Shown here: piece by piece, positions 25,871 to 34,019 of the stretch | Layout: every line of letters begins with the position of its first letter | Position numbering within the stretch: position 1 is the first letter of the stretch | DNA from: Rhodococcus sp. BP22 | GTDB lineage: Bacteria > Actinomycetota > Actinomycetes > Mycobacteriales > Mycobacteriaceae | NCBI RefSeq assembly: GCF_014281965.1 | Contig: NZ_JACFTB010000008.1 | Location: 164,063 to 228,062, forward strand | DNA: 64,000 bases | Direction of reading: 5' to 3' | Made by a program: the position numbers and the translations under genes | The notes under the pieces: generated by a model | Database searches by the model: none | The model's input: the letters and a program-made list of their open reading frames with translations, nothing else | Told to the model about the DNA's origin: nothing

Positions 25871-26003
25871 CGAAGGCTCCTTTTCGATTCACGTCGAATG
25901 TCCATCGATCCGGCCATGGCCGGCCCCGAGGGGCCATTCACGACCCGAAGGCTCCGATGGTCGACGCTGTGGCTGGCGACACTGTGGCTGAAAACACTGT
26001 GGT

Positions 26004-26028
26004 ATCGTAGAGTGATACCGGGTATCAC
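26004..26028. promoter_or_regulatory. Divergent promoter region with perfect IclR-type operator, copy 2
   Basis: The perfect palindrome GTGATAC-CGG-GTATCAC lies at 26012-26028 and overlaps a second one, GGTATC-N7-GATACC (26001-26019). A minus-strand TANNNT-type -10 candidate (TACGAT, 26009-26004) and a plus-strand TAGAGT (26008-26013) flank or overlap it. A regulator bound here could control both the large operon and IclR gene 2. Just upstream (25963-26003) are three CTGTGG repeats of unknown role. The promoter calls are inference. Confidence 0.6.
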
Positions 26029-26055
26029 TTTCACTGAAGGATAGGTGGGATTCAA

Positions 26056-26775
26056 ATCACAGTCAAGACGGTCCGCAGTCTGACCCGCGGCCTCGAGATT
26101 CTCGAGGCGATCGCTGCCCACCAACCGATCGGCCTCACCGCGCTGTGCACGGCCACAGGCGAGGACAAAAGCGCACTTCAGCGGACTCTCGCCACGCTGC
26201 ACGAGGCCGGCTGGATCCAACCGGCACCAGGTTCTTCACCGCAATGGGAACTCGGCGCCAAGCCGATCGTCGTCTCCGGGCGGGCCCGTCAGTCGTCGTC
26301 CCTGCAAGGTCGGGCACGCCAACTCCTCGGACCACTGCGTGACGCGACCCGCGAGACGGTCCATCTCGCGCTGCTCACCAACACCAACCTCGTCGTGGCC
26401 GACGTTGCCGAGGGCATGCAGGTGGTTCGGACCGCCCTGCCGGTTGGGCAGCTTCACCCATTCGAAACGAGCTCCGCCGGCCGAGCGATCCTCGCCCACT
26501 TGAACCCGGCGCAGCGTATGGCGCGAGCCCAGGCACCTGAGAAGTTGATGACCACGGCAGAGTACGAGCAGATTCGCCAACGGGGTTGGGCCTCGAGCGC
26601 AGGTGCAGTTCTCGAAGGGTCGAACAGCATCGGTGCAGCGATACTCGATGCCGCGGGAACGCCGATGGGTGCGATAGTGATCAGCGGCCCAGCATCCCGT
26701 CTCACTCCTGACAGATGCGAGGAGTTGGGCGTGGCACTGACCGAGACGATTCACGCGCTGGCCCACCACCACTGA
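26056..26775 (+). CDS. IclR-family transcriptional regulator 2, non-canonical start
   Basis: A 239-residue IclR protein: HTH at about 10-55 (LTRGLEILEAIAAHQ, ALQRTLATLHEAGW) and effector domain with HPFETSSAGRAILAHL and GAAILDAAGTPMGAIVISGP. The coding frame opens after a TGA at 26035 and holds no ATG, GTG or TTG before GTG 26395, which would delete the whole HTH. The best start is ATC at 26056, seven bases after AGGTGG, giving ITVKTVRSLTRGL; ATT 26050 is an alternative. It faces the large operon across a shared operator and is probably its regulator. Confidence 0.75.
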   Translation: MTVKTVRSLTRGLEILEAIAAHQPIGLTALCTATGEDKSALQRTLATLHEAGWIQPAPGSSPQWELGAKPIVVSGRARQSSSLQGRARQLLGPLRDATRETVHLALLTNTNLVVADVAEGMQVVRTALPVGQLHPFETSSAGRAILAHLNPAQRMARAQAPEKLMTTAEYEQIRQRGWASSAGAVLEGSNSIGAAILDAAGTPMGAIVISGPASRLTPDRCEELGVALTETIHALAHHH

Positions 26776-26839
26776 ACTTGCGCTCACCGAATTCCCCCCA
26801 CTCGACCCGCTGAAAAGTACACCCGAGAAACGGAGCATC

Positions 26840-27784
26840 ATGCGTCTCACCGACGAGGTTCAAGCCCTGCTCGATATCCTGAACACCGGATTTCCACGCG
26901 TGGAGGAGATGACGGGCGCCGAAGCACGGGCCGCGGTACTGGCCCGCAAGCAGATCGCCTCGAACCCGGAACCCGTTGGTTCGGTGACCAATACAGTCAT
27001 CGACGGCCCCGGCGGCCCGCTCCCGCTACGCATCTACCAACCACTCTCGAGCACCACGCACGCAGCCGCGACACGGCCGGTCATCGTCTTCGCACACGGC
27101 GGCGGCTTCGTGTTCTGCGACCTGGACACTCACGATGAGTTCTGCCGAAACATGACGAATGCCGTTGACGCAGTGGTTATCTCGGTCGACTACCGGCTAG
27201 CTCCCGAGCATCCTGCGCCTGCTGCGGCAATGGACGTACACGCGGCGCTCGAATGGGCTCGCGTACACGCCGGCGAGCTGGGGGCCGACCTCGAGCGGGT
27301 GGTCGTCGCCGGGGACAGTGCAGGCGGAAACCTGGCAGCGGTGACCGCCCTGATGGACCGCGACAGCACCTGGCCCGCGATCGCAGGCCAAGTCCTCATC
27401 TACCCCGTGATCGACGACGACTTCGACACACCCTCGTACCTCGAATACGCCGAGGGCTACTTCAACACTCGGAACGCGATGCAGTGGTACTGGCAGCAAT
27501 ACGCACCCGGCGGCGTCCACGTTGCCGACAACCCCCACCACATCTCCCCCAGCCGAGCCGACACACTCGCAGGCCTGCCGCCTGCCATCGTCATCACCGC
27601 CGGATGCGATCCACTCGACCACGAGGGAACTGCCTACGCCGAACAACTCCGCGCCGCCGGAGTGCCCACCACCCACCGCCGCTACGACGGGATCTTCCAC
27701 GGCTTCCTGACCATTCCCTCCCTGACGATCACCGCCGAAGCCCGAACCCAGCTGTGGGCCGACCTCACCGAGTTGCTTGCCTGA
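26840..27784 (+). CDS. Alpha/beta hydrolase, hormone-sensitive lipase family esterase
   Basis: A 314-residue carboxylesterase. Oxyanion motif HGGGF (86-90), nucleophile elbow GDSAG with Ser160, acid Asp257 (GCDPLDHEG) and His287 (IFHGF). No signal peptide, so cytosolic. It lies 64 bp after IclR gene 2 and is probably co-transcribed with it. An esterase next to a Baeyer-Villiger operon suggests hydrolysis of the ester or lactone product, which is inference. Confidence 0.92.
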   Translation: MRLTDEVQALLDILNTGFPRVEEMTGAEARAAVLARKQIASNPEPVGSVTNTVIDGPGGPLPLRIYQPLSSTTHAAATRPVIVFAHGGGFVFCDLDTHDEFCRNMTNAVDAVVISVDYRLAPEHPAPAAAMDVHAALEWARVHAGELGADLERVVVAGDSAGGNLAAVTALMDRDSTWPAIAGQVLIYPVIDDDFDTPSYLEYAEGYFNTRNAMQWYWQQYAPGGVHVADNPHHISPSRADTLAGLPPAIVITAGCDPLDHEGTAYAEQLRAAGVPTTHRRYDGIFHGFLTIPSLTITAEARTQLWADLTELLA

Positions 27785-27875
27785 GTCACCGAGCAAGCTC
27801 TGGACAAACGTTCAGCCCTCTCGAGCTCCTGCCGCGTGCAACCCATTGCAACTCTCGACCAACGTGCGCCGAGGG

Positions 27876-27891
27876 TGTGTGCTGGGTCACA
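27876..27891. promoter_or_regulatory. CRP/GlxR-like site upstream of the monooxygenase
   Basis: TGTGT-GCTGGG-TCACA fits the CRP-type consensus TGTGA-N6-TCACA with one mismatch and lies 32 bases before the monooxygenase ATG. A similar site is at 33967-33982. Regulation by a cAMP-responsive GlxR/Crp protein is an inference. Confidence 0.4.
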
Positions 27892-27922
27892 GAGCACGCA
27901 CACGAGCAACAAGGGAGTTGGC

Positions 27923-29764
27923 ATGACCCAGACCATCGAGCCGGTGGAAACAACACGGTTTCAGAACCCGCAGGAACGCGTCGACGCCTGGTTGGCAGAC
28001 TTCGAGGCAGCACTGGCGGCCCGGGATATAGAGCGGGTCGCTGCCAAGTTCGCCGTAGACAGCTTCTGGCGAGACCTGGTCACGTTCACGTGGAACCTGA
28101 AGACCGTCGAGGGCCGTGACGGCATCGCGGCCATGCTGGAGGCCCGTCTCGACGACACCGACCCGTCGAACTTTCGAACGATCGAGACGCCGGACGAGGC
28201 CGACGGTGTCACCTCGGCGTGGATCGAGTTCGAGACCGCGACCAGCCGCGGCAAGGGGCATCTGCGGTTGAAGAGCGATCCGGAGTCCGGGGAGGACACG
28301 GCCTGGACGCTGCTCACCACGATGCAGGAGCTCAAAGGCTACGAGGAGCGCCAGGGCCACACCCGGATCAAGGGCGCGGTGCACGGATCCAATGCCGACA
28401 CCCAGAACTGGGCGGAGAAGAAGGAGATCGAGGAGAAGGAACTCGGTTACACGGTCCAGCCGTACGCGTTGATCGTCGGCGGTGGCCAGGGCGGAATTGC
28501 TCTCGGTGCACGATTCCGCCAAATGGGCGTGCCCGCGATCGTTGTCGATCGCGCGAACCGGCCCGGGGATCAGTGGCGTGGACGCTACAAGTCCCTGTGC
28601 CTGCACGATCCGGTCTGGTACGACCACCTGCCGTACTTGCCGTTCCCGGCAAACTGGCCGGTCTTCGCCCCGAAGGACAAGATCGGCGATTGGCTCGAGA
28701 TGTACACCAAGGTCATGGAGGTTCCGTACTGGAGCCGGACCACCGCTAAGTCGGCGACCTACGACGAGGCCGCCGAAGAATGGACCGTCGTCCTCGATCG
28801 CGACGGCGAGGAAGTGATCCTGCGACCCAAACAGTTGGTGATGGCCACCGGAATGTCCGGTAAGAAGAACGTCCCGAACTTCCCAGGAATGGACGAGTTC
28901 GAAGGCGAGCAGCACCATTCGAGCGAACACCCCGGTCCCGACGCGTATGTCGGCAAGAAGGTCGTCGTCGTCGGATCCAACAATTCAGCGCACGACATCT
29001 GCAAGGCACTCTACGAAACAGGCGTCGACGTGACGATGCTGCAGCGATCGTCCACGCACATCGTCAAGTCCGACTCGCTGTGCGAGATCGCCCTCGGTGA
29101 CCTGTATTCCGAGCGTGCAGTCGAATCCGGGATGACCACGCAGAAGGCCGATCTGACGTTCGCCTCGTTGCCGTACCGGATCATGCACGAGTTCCAGATC
29201 CCGGTGTACCAGCAGATAGCGGAGAAGGACAAGGACTTCTACGATCGCCTGGAGAAGGCCGGCTTCCAGCACGATTTCGGTGACGACGGTTCAGGGTTGT
29301 TCATGAAGTACCTGCGCCGGGGTTCGGGATATTACATCGATGTTGGCGCCTCGGAACTCGTCGCGGACGGAAAGATCAAACTTGTTGCCGGACAGGTCGA
29401 TCGGATAAGCAAGACCGGGGTGGTGCTAGCCGACGGCAAAGAACTGCCCGCAGACCTCATCGTCTACGCCACCGGTTACGGGTCGATGAACGGCTGGGTC
29501 ACCGACCTGATCGATCAGGAGACCGCGGACAAGGTAGGCAAGTGCTGGGGCCTCGGCTCGGACACCACCAAGGATCCTGGTCCGTGGGAAGGAGAGCAGC
29601 GCAACATGTGGAAGCCGACGCAGCAGAAGAACCTGTGGTTCCATGGCGGCAATCTCCATCAGTCACGCCACTATTCGCTGTACCTGGCACTGCAGATCAA
29701 GGCGCGCTACGAGGGCATCGACACCCCGACCTTCGGCCTGCAGGAAGTGCATCACCTGAAGTAA
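27923..29764 (+). CDS. Flavin-containing monooxygenase with N-terminal NTF2/SnoaL-like domain
   Basis: A 613-residue fusion. Residues about 15-140 form an NTF2/SnoaL-like fold (VDAWLADFEAALAARDIERV). From about 180 it is an FAD/NAD(P)-dependent monooxygenase with GGGQGG (186-191), GDQWRGRYKSLCLHDP and a second Rossmann segment VVVVGSNNSAHDICKAL. The C-terminal ATGYGSMNGW matches the FMO-type ATG motif. ATG 27923 was chosen because the domain begins there and AAGGGAG precedes it. It may oxidise a ketone or heteroatom in the same pathway as the BVMO. Confidence 0.85.
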   Translation: MTQTIEPVETTRFQNPQERVDAWLADFEAALAARDIERVAAKFAVDSFWRDLVTFTWNLKTVEGRDGIAAMLEARLDDTDPSNFRTIETPDEADGVTSAWIEFETATSRGKGHLRLKSDPESGEDTAWTLLTTMQELKGYEERQGHTRIKGAVHGSNADTQNWAEKKEIEEKELGYTVQPYALIVGGGQGGIALGARFRQMGVPAIVVDRANRPGDQWRGRYKSLCLHDPVWYDHLPYLPFPANWPVFAPKDKIGDWLEMYTKVMEVPYWSRTTAKSATYDEAAEEWTVVLDRDGEEVILRPKQLVMATGMSGKKNVPNFPGMDEFEGEQHHSSEHPGPDAYVGKKVVVVGSNNSAHDICKALYETGVDVTMLQRSSTHIVKSDSLCEIALGDLYSERAVESGMTTQKADLTFASLPYRIMHEFQIPVYQQIAEKDKDFYDRLEKAGFQHDFGDDGSGLFMKYLRRGSGYYIDVGASELVADGKIKLVAGQVDRISKTGVVLADGKELPADLIVYATGYGSMNGWVTDLIDQETADKVGKCWGLGSDTTKDPGPWEGEQRNMWKPTQQKNLWFHGGNLHQSRHYSLYLALQIKARYEGIDTPTFGLQEVHHLK

Positions 29765-29792
29765 CCTTTCAGTGACCTTCAGTAGCCTTCAG

Positions 29793-29828
29793 CGGCCTTG
29801 TGCGCACCTTCTGGTGCACACAAGGCCG
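29793..29828. terminator. Bidirectional terminator hairpin
   Basis: Two 16-base arms with one mismatch (starting CGGCCTTGTGCGCACC) enclose a TTCT loop between the convergent monooxygenase and NADH dehydrogenase genes. Upstream, 29767-29795 carries three imperfect direct repeats of a CCTTCAGTG-like unit. Confidence 0.75.
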
Positions 29829-29834
29829 TTCCAG

Positions 29835-31196
29835 CTACTGGCCCTGCGCTTTCGCGATCAAGGCGTCCTCGGCGCGCACTTGGTCCAGATTCACAACCCG
29901 AGTCGGCAGGATCGTCGAGTAGAGCCAATCGGTGGCCACCCGAACTCGCGCCGCGGCGGTCGGCAACGCATAAAGGTGATAGCTGCGGGCAACGAACTTT
30001 GCGACCGGCCCCTTCAGCGGTATCCCCAAAGGCTTTGCAACACCGTCGAATCCGCCCAGATCCGCGACGAGTCCGAGATCCTTGTGGAAATATGGCTTCG
30101 ATTCTCCGACGCCGAGGCTTGCCGCCACATTCTTCGCAACCTGCACCCCCTGCCGCTGCGCATGTTGAGCAGTCGGCGGTGTAGGTTTCGACGCGTCCAA
30201 CGCGAGATCTGGCACCGCAGCCGCATCGCCGATGGCCCAGACGTTCGGCACTCCTGGAACTGTCATGTCGGGTTCCACGACGAGGCGACCTTTCTCGGTC
30301 GGCAGGTCCAGCTTGGCGATCAGCGGACTCGGCGCCACTCCCGCGCCCCACACGAGAGTCCTCGACGGCACGACGGTTCCGTCGGTCAGCGTCACCGAGG
30401 TTGCAGTGGCCGACGCTACCGACACCTCGAGCCGGATCTCGACCCCCCGTGCGGTTAACACGTCCATCGCTTCCTTGCCGAGCTTGTCCCCCAGCTCCGG
30501 TAGAACCGCAGGCGCCAGGTCGACGAGAAGCCATCGCACGTCACTCGGGTCGATGCTCGCCCAGCGGGTGGCTATTCCTTTGACCCAGTTCTGCATCTGC
30601 GCAACGAATTCCGTGCCCGTGTACCCCGCGCCGACCGCGACGACGGTGAGCCGCTCGATACGCTCTGCGCGACCGGCCGGAGTATCGGGCAACGAGTCGG
30701 CGACATCGAGCTGCGCGAGGACATGGTTGCGGATGAACGTTGCCTCGCTCAATGTCTTGAGCCCGTGCGCATTCTCGGCGACACCCGGTATGTCGAACTG
30801 TCTGGTGACCGATCCTGGCGCGAGAATCAGCTTGTCCCACTCGATTTTGGTGATCCCGTCCCTGCCCTCGACTCTCAGCGTGCGTTCGCCGAAGTCGATC
30901 GAGGAGACATGGCCGAGCACGGTGCGAGTGCGTCGCAACGTCTGCCTGATGGAGACGGCGATGTCACGCGGGTCCAGCACACCCGTCGCGACCTCGGGAA
31001 GGAGTGGGCTGTACAGGAGATAGTCGGTCGGCGCGACGAGCGTCAGGCTCACTCGTTCGGGTTCGAGCAGTTTCTGTAAACGCCTCAATGCGTGAAATCC
31101 ACCGAACCCGCCTCCGACGACGACAATCCTCGCGGGAGCCAGAGGCAGCGGCGTTTTCGTTCGGGAACCACGACCGAATGTGCGCATGAACGTCAC
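29835..31196 (-). CDS. Type II NADH dehydrogenase (NDH-2) family
   Basis: A 453-residue FAD protein with the FAD motif VVVGGGFGGFHAL, the NADH motif VVAVGAGYTGTEFVAQM and the flavin-contact segment PNVWAIGDAAAVPD. A C-terminal amphipathic region could attach it to the membrane. NDH-2 oxidises NADH and reduces menaquinone without pumping protons. ATG 31187 (MRTFGRG) is an alternative start. Single-gene unit, convergent with the monooxygenase. Confidence 0.85.
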   Translation of the reverse strand: MTFMRTFGRGSRTKTPLPLAPARIVVVGGGFGGFHALRRLQKLLEPERVSLTLVAPTDYLLYSPLLPEVATGVLDPRDIAVSIRQTLRRTRTVLGHVSSIDFGERTLRVEGRDGITKIEWDKLILAPGSVTRQFDIPGVAENAHGLKTLSEATFIRNHVLAQLDVADSLPDTPAGRAERIERLTVVAVGAGYTGTEFVAQMQNWVKGIATRWASIDPSDVRWLLVDLAPAVLPELGDKLGKEAMDVLTARGVEIRLEVSVASATATSVTLTDGTVVPSRTLVWGAGVAPSPLIAKLDLPTEKGRLVVEPDMTVPGVPNVWAIGDAAAVPDLALDASKPTPPTAQHAQRQGVQVAKNVAASLGVGESKPYFHKDLGLVADLGGFDGVAKPLGIPLKGPVAKFVARSYHLYALPTAAARVRVATDWLYSTILPTRVVNLDQVRAEDALIAKAQGQ

Positions 31197-31207
31197 CTTA
31201 CTGCGGG

Positions 31208-32209
31208 TCAGAGGCGGGCGTCGGGAGACCGCGTCAGTTTCGGATCGGTGATGATGGATCCGGCAAGGGCGTCGTCGATCTTCCCCAACACCTCCGCGTC
31301 CAGGACGACTTCGGAGGCTTTCACGTTCTCCGCGATCTGTTCCGGCCGCGAAGCGCCGACCAATGCGGCGGCCACGTTGTCGTTCGCCAAGACCCAGGCG
31401 ACGGCAAGTTGAGCCATGGTGATGCCGAGGTCTGCGGCAATGGGCGCGAGTTTCTGCACCCGTGTGAGCGTCTCGTCTTCGAGGTAGCGGGAGATCATCT
31501 TGTCTCCGCCCTTGTCATCGGTCGCGCGGGAACCTTCCGGCAGCGGCTGCCCGGGCAGGTATTTGCCGGTGAGCACGCCCTGCGCGATAGGTGACCAGAC
31601 GATCTGCGAGATGCCGAGTTTTTTCGAGGTCGGGACCACGTCTTTCTCGATGACCCGCCACAGTGCCGAGTACTGAGGCTGATTGGAGACGATGGAAAAT
31701 CCGTTTTCCCTGGCCAGCGACTGGCCTCGCCGCAGCTGGTCGGCGTCCCACTCCGAGACGCCGATGTACAGCGCCTTGCCCTGACGGACGATGTCGCCGA
31801 ACGCGGCGATGGTCTCCTCGAGCGGGGTCTCGACGTCGTACCGATGCGCTTGATAAAGGTCGACGTAGTCGGTGCCCAGCCTGCGCAACGACGCGTCGAT
31901 GCCTTCGAAGATGTGCTTGCGTGACAATCCGGTGTCGTTGGGGCCTTTCGGTCCGACCGGGAAGTAGACCTTGGTGAAGATCTCGAGCGATTCCCGACGT
32001 ACCCCTTTCAGGGCCTCCCCGAGTACCGATTCTGCAGCGCCGTTGGCGTAGACGTCGGCGGTATCGAAGGTGGTGATGCCCGCGTCGAGAGCCGCGTGCA
32101 CGCACTTGGTGGCGACGTCGTTCTCCACTTGCGAACCGTGTGTCAGCCAGTTTCCATAGGTGATCTCGGAAACCTTGAATCCGCTGTTGCCCAGAAATCT
32201 GTATGCCAT
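31208..32209 (-). CDS. Aldo/keto reductase
   Basis: A 333-residue AKR with the catalytic tetrad visible: Asp49 (FDTADVY), Tyr54, Lys80 (EIFTKVYFP) and His122 (QAHRYD). The C-terminal LVGASRPEQIAEN binds NADP phosphate. It resembles the YghZ/potassium-channel beta-like AKR branch. It precedes NDH-2 by 11 bp and may be co-transcribed. Substrate unknown. Confidence 0.92.
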   Translation of the reverse strand: MAYRFLGNSGFKVSEITYGNWLTHGSQVENDVATKCVHAALDAGITTFDTADVYANGAAESVLGEALKGVRRESLEIFTKVYFPVGPKGPNDTGLSRKHIFEGIDASLRRLGTDYVDLYQAHRYDVETPLEETIAAFGDIVRQGKALYIGVSEWDADQLRRGQSLARENGFSIVSNQPQYSALWRVIEKDVVPTSKKLGISQIVWSPIAQGVLTGKYLPGQPLPEGSRATDDKGGDKMISRYLEDETLTRVQKLAPIAADLGITMAQLAVAWVLANDNVAAALVGASRPEQIAENVKASEVVLDAEVLGKIDDALAGSIITDPKLTRSPDARL

Positions 32210-32316
32210 GAGAAAAACGCTACCCGCGAACCCGGTTGGTTACAGGAAGAACCGAGTTTGCGCAGAAGCCCCCAGAGCTCGTACGCCTTCGATACCGTCA
32301 GGTGAGGGTGCACCGA

Positions 32317-33933
32317 GTGGAGAACACCGTGGAACTGGTTCGTGAACAGATCGCACAGTCGTGGAGTCGAGCTCGGCTCAGCGGCCTCGACCCGTCGGAC
32401 ACGTTGGAGGATTTCAGCGTCTCCGAAGTGGACCGGCGCTCACGCTTGCTGTCCGCTGCCGACCCCGTCCTCGACCGTATGGACAGCGTCCTGCGCGGCA
32501 GTCGGTACTGCGTCATCCTCGCCGACCGCGACGCAAAGCTCGTCGACATCAGATTCGGTACCGACGCTGTCCGCACGCTTGTGGAGTCGACGGGCACGGT
32601 GGTGGGTCGGACTTTCACCGAGAACACCTCGGGCACCAATTCGATCGCGACGGTGCACGAGCTCAGAAAGCCGGTATCGGTGCGTGGCGACGAGCATTAC
32701 ATGGAATCGATGAAGATGTTCAGTTGCTATGGATATCCAATCGTCCACCCCGTCACCCGCCGGATCGAGGGCGTACTCGACATCACCTTCCTCGAGCCGG
32801 ACGACAATCCGTTGCTCGAGCCGATGCTCGGAAATGCTGTCTCGGATATTCAGGACCGACTGTTCGAGGAAACCCGGTGGAGCGAACAGCTCCTCTTCGG
32901 AGCGTTCCAGCGTGCCTCGGCACGCAGACGCGGCGCACCGGCCATCGCGATAGCCGACGAAATATTTTTGGAGAACACCAGCGCAGGAACACTTCTCGAT
33001 GCTGTCGATCACGCCGCCTTGCGGGCACTGACCGACGATCCGGTGCACCGCCAAGGCGTCGTCCGATCGATGACGTTGAGTTCGGGGGTGCGTGCCACCG
33101 TGCGATGGGAACGTCCGGCTTCCGGTGCGGGCATCGTGATCGAGATCGATCCGCTGCGCGAAGGGTCGTGCAGCAGACCGGCTGCACCGTTGATCCGCGC
33201 CGAGAAGAAGCGTGGAGCCACCGCCAGTGTCAGCGGCGAACCCGGCTCCGGGCGAACCACAGTGCTGTCCGAGCTTGCCGGTGACGCGAAGTTCTTCGAC
33301 GCCGTCGATCTCGTGACGAGTGATCCGCACGAGTGGATGACGCTCGTGGGTGCCGCACTCGCCGATTCCGCCGGTGCGGTAGTGATCGAACATGTTCATC
33401 TGCTCTCGCCGATGATCGCGCGAAGTCTCTATGTGCAGCTTCAGAGCGCGACCGCATGGTTTGCCGTGTCTTCGAGTCCCACGGCCGCGGTGTCCGCTGA
33501 GCACCGTCAACTCCTCACCGCATGTAGTTCGACGATCGAACTGTCCCCACTGCGGACGCGTAAGCACGAGATCCCCGGCTTCGTGCGCACCTTCCTGGCG
33601 CAGGTACCGGGTGGAAGCGACCGCCGCATCACGGCAGCTGCGATGACTGCCCTGATGGGCTACGACTGGCCTGGCAATCTGTCCGAACTGCGGAGCGAGG
33701 TGGCCGAGGTCGCCGCCACCCGTTCGGTCGGCGACATCACGGCGCGGGATCTGATCAGGCCGAAATCGGGAGCGCCTACCGCTGGCCTGGGGGCTCTCGA
33801 TGCCGCGATGCGCGAGGCAATCGTTCGTGAGCTCGAACGCCACGGCGGCAACAAGCGCACCACGGCAGAGCGACTGGGAATCAGCCGGACCACGCTGTAC
33901 AAGCGGATGAAAGGCCTCGGCATCGTGGGCTGA
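32317..33933 (+). CDS. AcoR/MimR-like Fis-type activator with reduced AAA domain
   Basis: About 538 residues. GAF domain at about 50-180 (GTNSIATVHELRKPVSVRG); shortened AAA+ domain with Walker A GEPGSGRTT (307-315) and a Walker B-like VVIEHVHLL; Fis-type HTH at the C terminus (GGNKRTTAERLGISRTTLYK). The GAFTGA loop that contacts sigma-54 is absent. Rhodococci are thought to lack sigma-54, and MimR/PrmR-type regulators act differently there. The gene reads into an NDMA-type alcohol dehydrogenase, its likely target. Start uncertain: GTG 32317 has AGGTGAGG upstream; GTG 32302 and 32308 are possible. Confidence 0.82.
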   Translation: MENTVELVREQIAQSWSRARLSGLDPSDTLEDFSVSEVDRRSRLLSAADPVLDRMDSVLRGSRYCVILADRDAKLVDIRFGTDAVRTLVESTGTVVGRTFTENTSGTNSIATVHELRKPVSVRGDEHYMESMKMFSCYGYPIVHPVTRRIEGVLDITFLEPDDNPLLEPMLGNAVSDIQDRLFEETRWSEQLLFGAFQRASARRRGAPAIAIADEIFLENTSAGTLLDAVDHAALRALTDDPVHRQGVVRSMTLSSGVRATVRWERPASGAGIVIEIDPLREGSCSRPAAPLIRAEKKRGATASVSGEPGSGRTTVLSELAGDAKFFDAVDLVTSDPHEWMTLVGAALADSAGAVVIEHVHLLSPMIARSLYVQLQSATAWFAVSSSPTAAVSAEHRQLLTACSSTIELSPLRTRKHEIPGFVRTFLAQVPGGSDRRITAAAMTALMGYDWPGNLSELRSEVAEVAATRSVGDITARDLIRPKSGAPTAGLGALDAAMREAIVRELERHGGNKRTTAERLGISRTTLYKRMKGLGIVG

Positions 33934-33966
33934 AAAAGGTTGTCCAATATCTGAACACTCGCCGGG

Positions 33967-33982
33967 CGTGATCCAGGTCACG
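33967..33982. promoter_or_regulatory. CRP/GlxR-like palindrome upstream of the alcohol dehydrogenase
   Basis: CGTGA-TCCAGG-TCACG is a perfect 5+6+5 inverted repeat fitting the GTGA-N6-TCAC core of CRP-type sites. It lies 37 bases before the dehydrogenase ATG. A further inverted element, TGTCCAATATCTGAACA, is just upstream (33941-33957) and may be the AcoR-like regulator's site. Confidence 0.45.
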
Positions 33983-34019
33983 ATGGTGTACGAGCGTCAT
34001 CAACCGGTAGGAGATTTTC

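Noticed and set aside
26395..26775. A short 126-residue effector-only IclR protein starting at GTG 26395
   Set aside because: The upstream frame clearly encodes the IclR helix-turn-helix, so the gene must start earlier.
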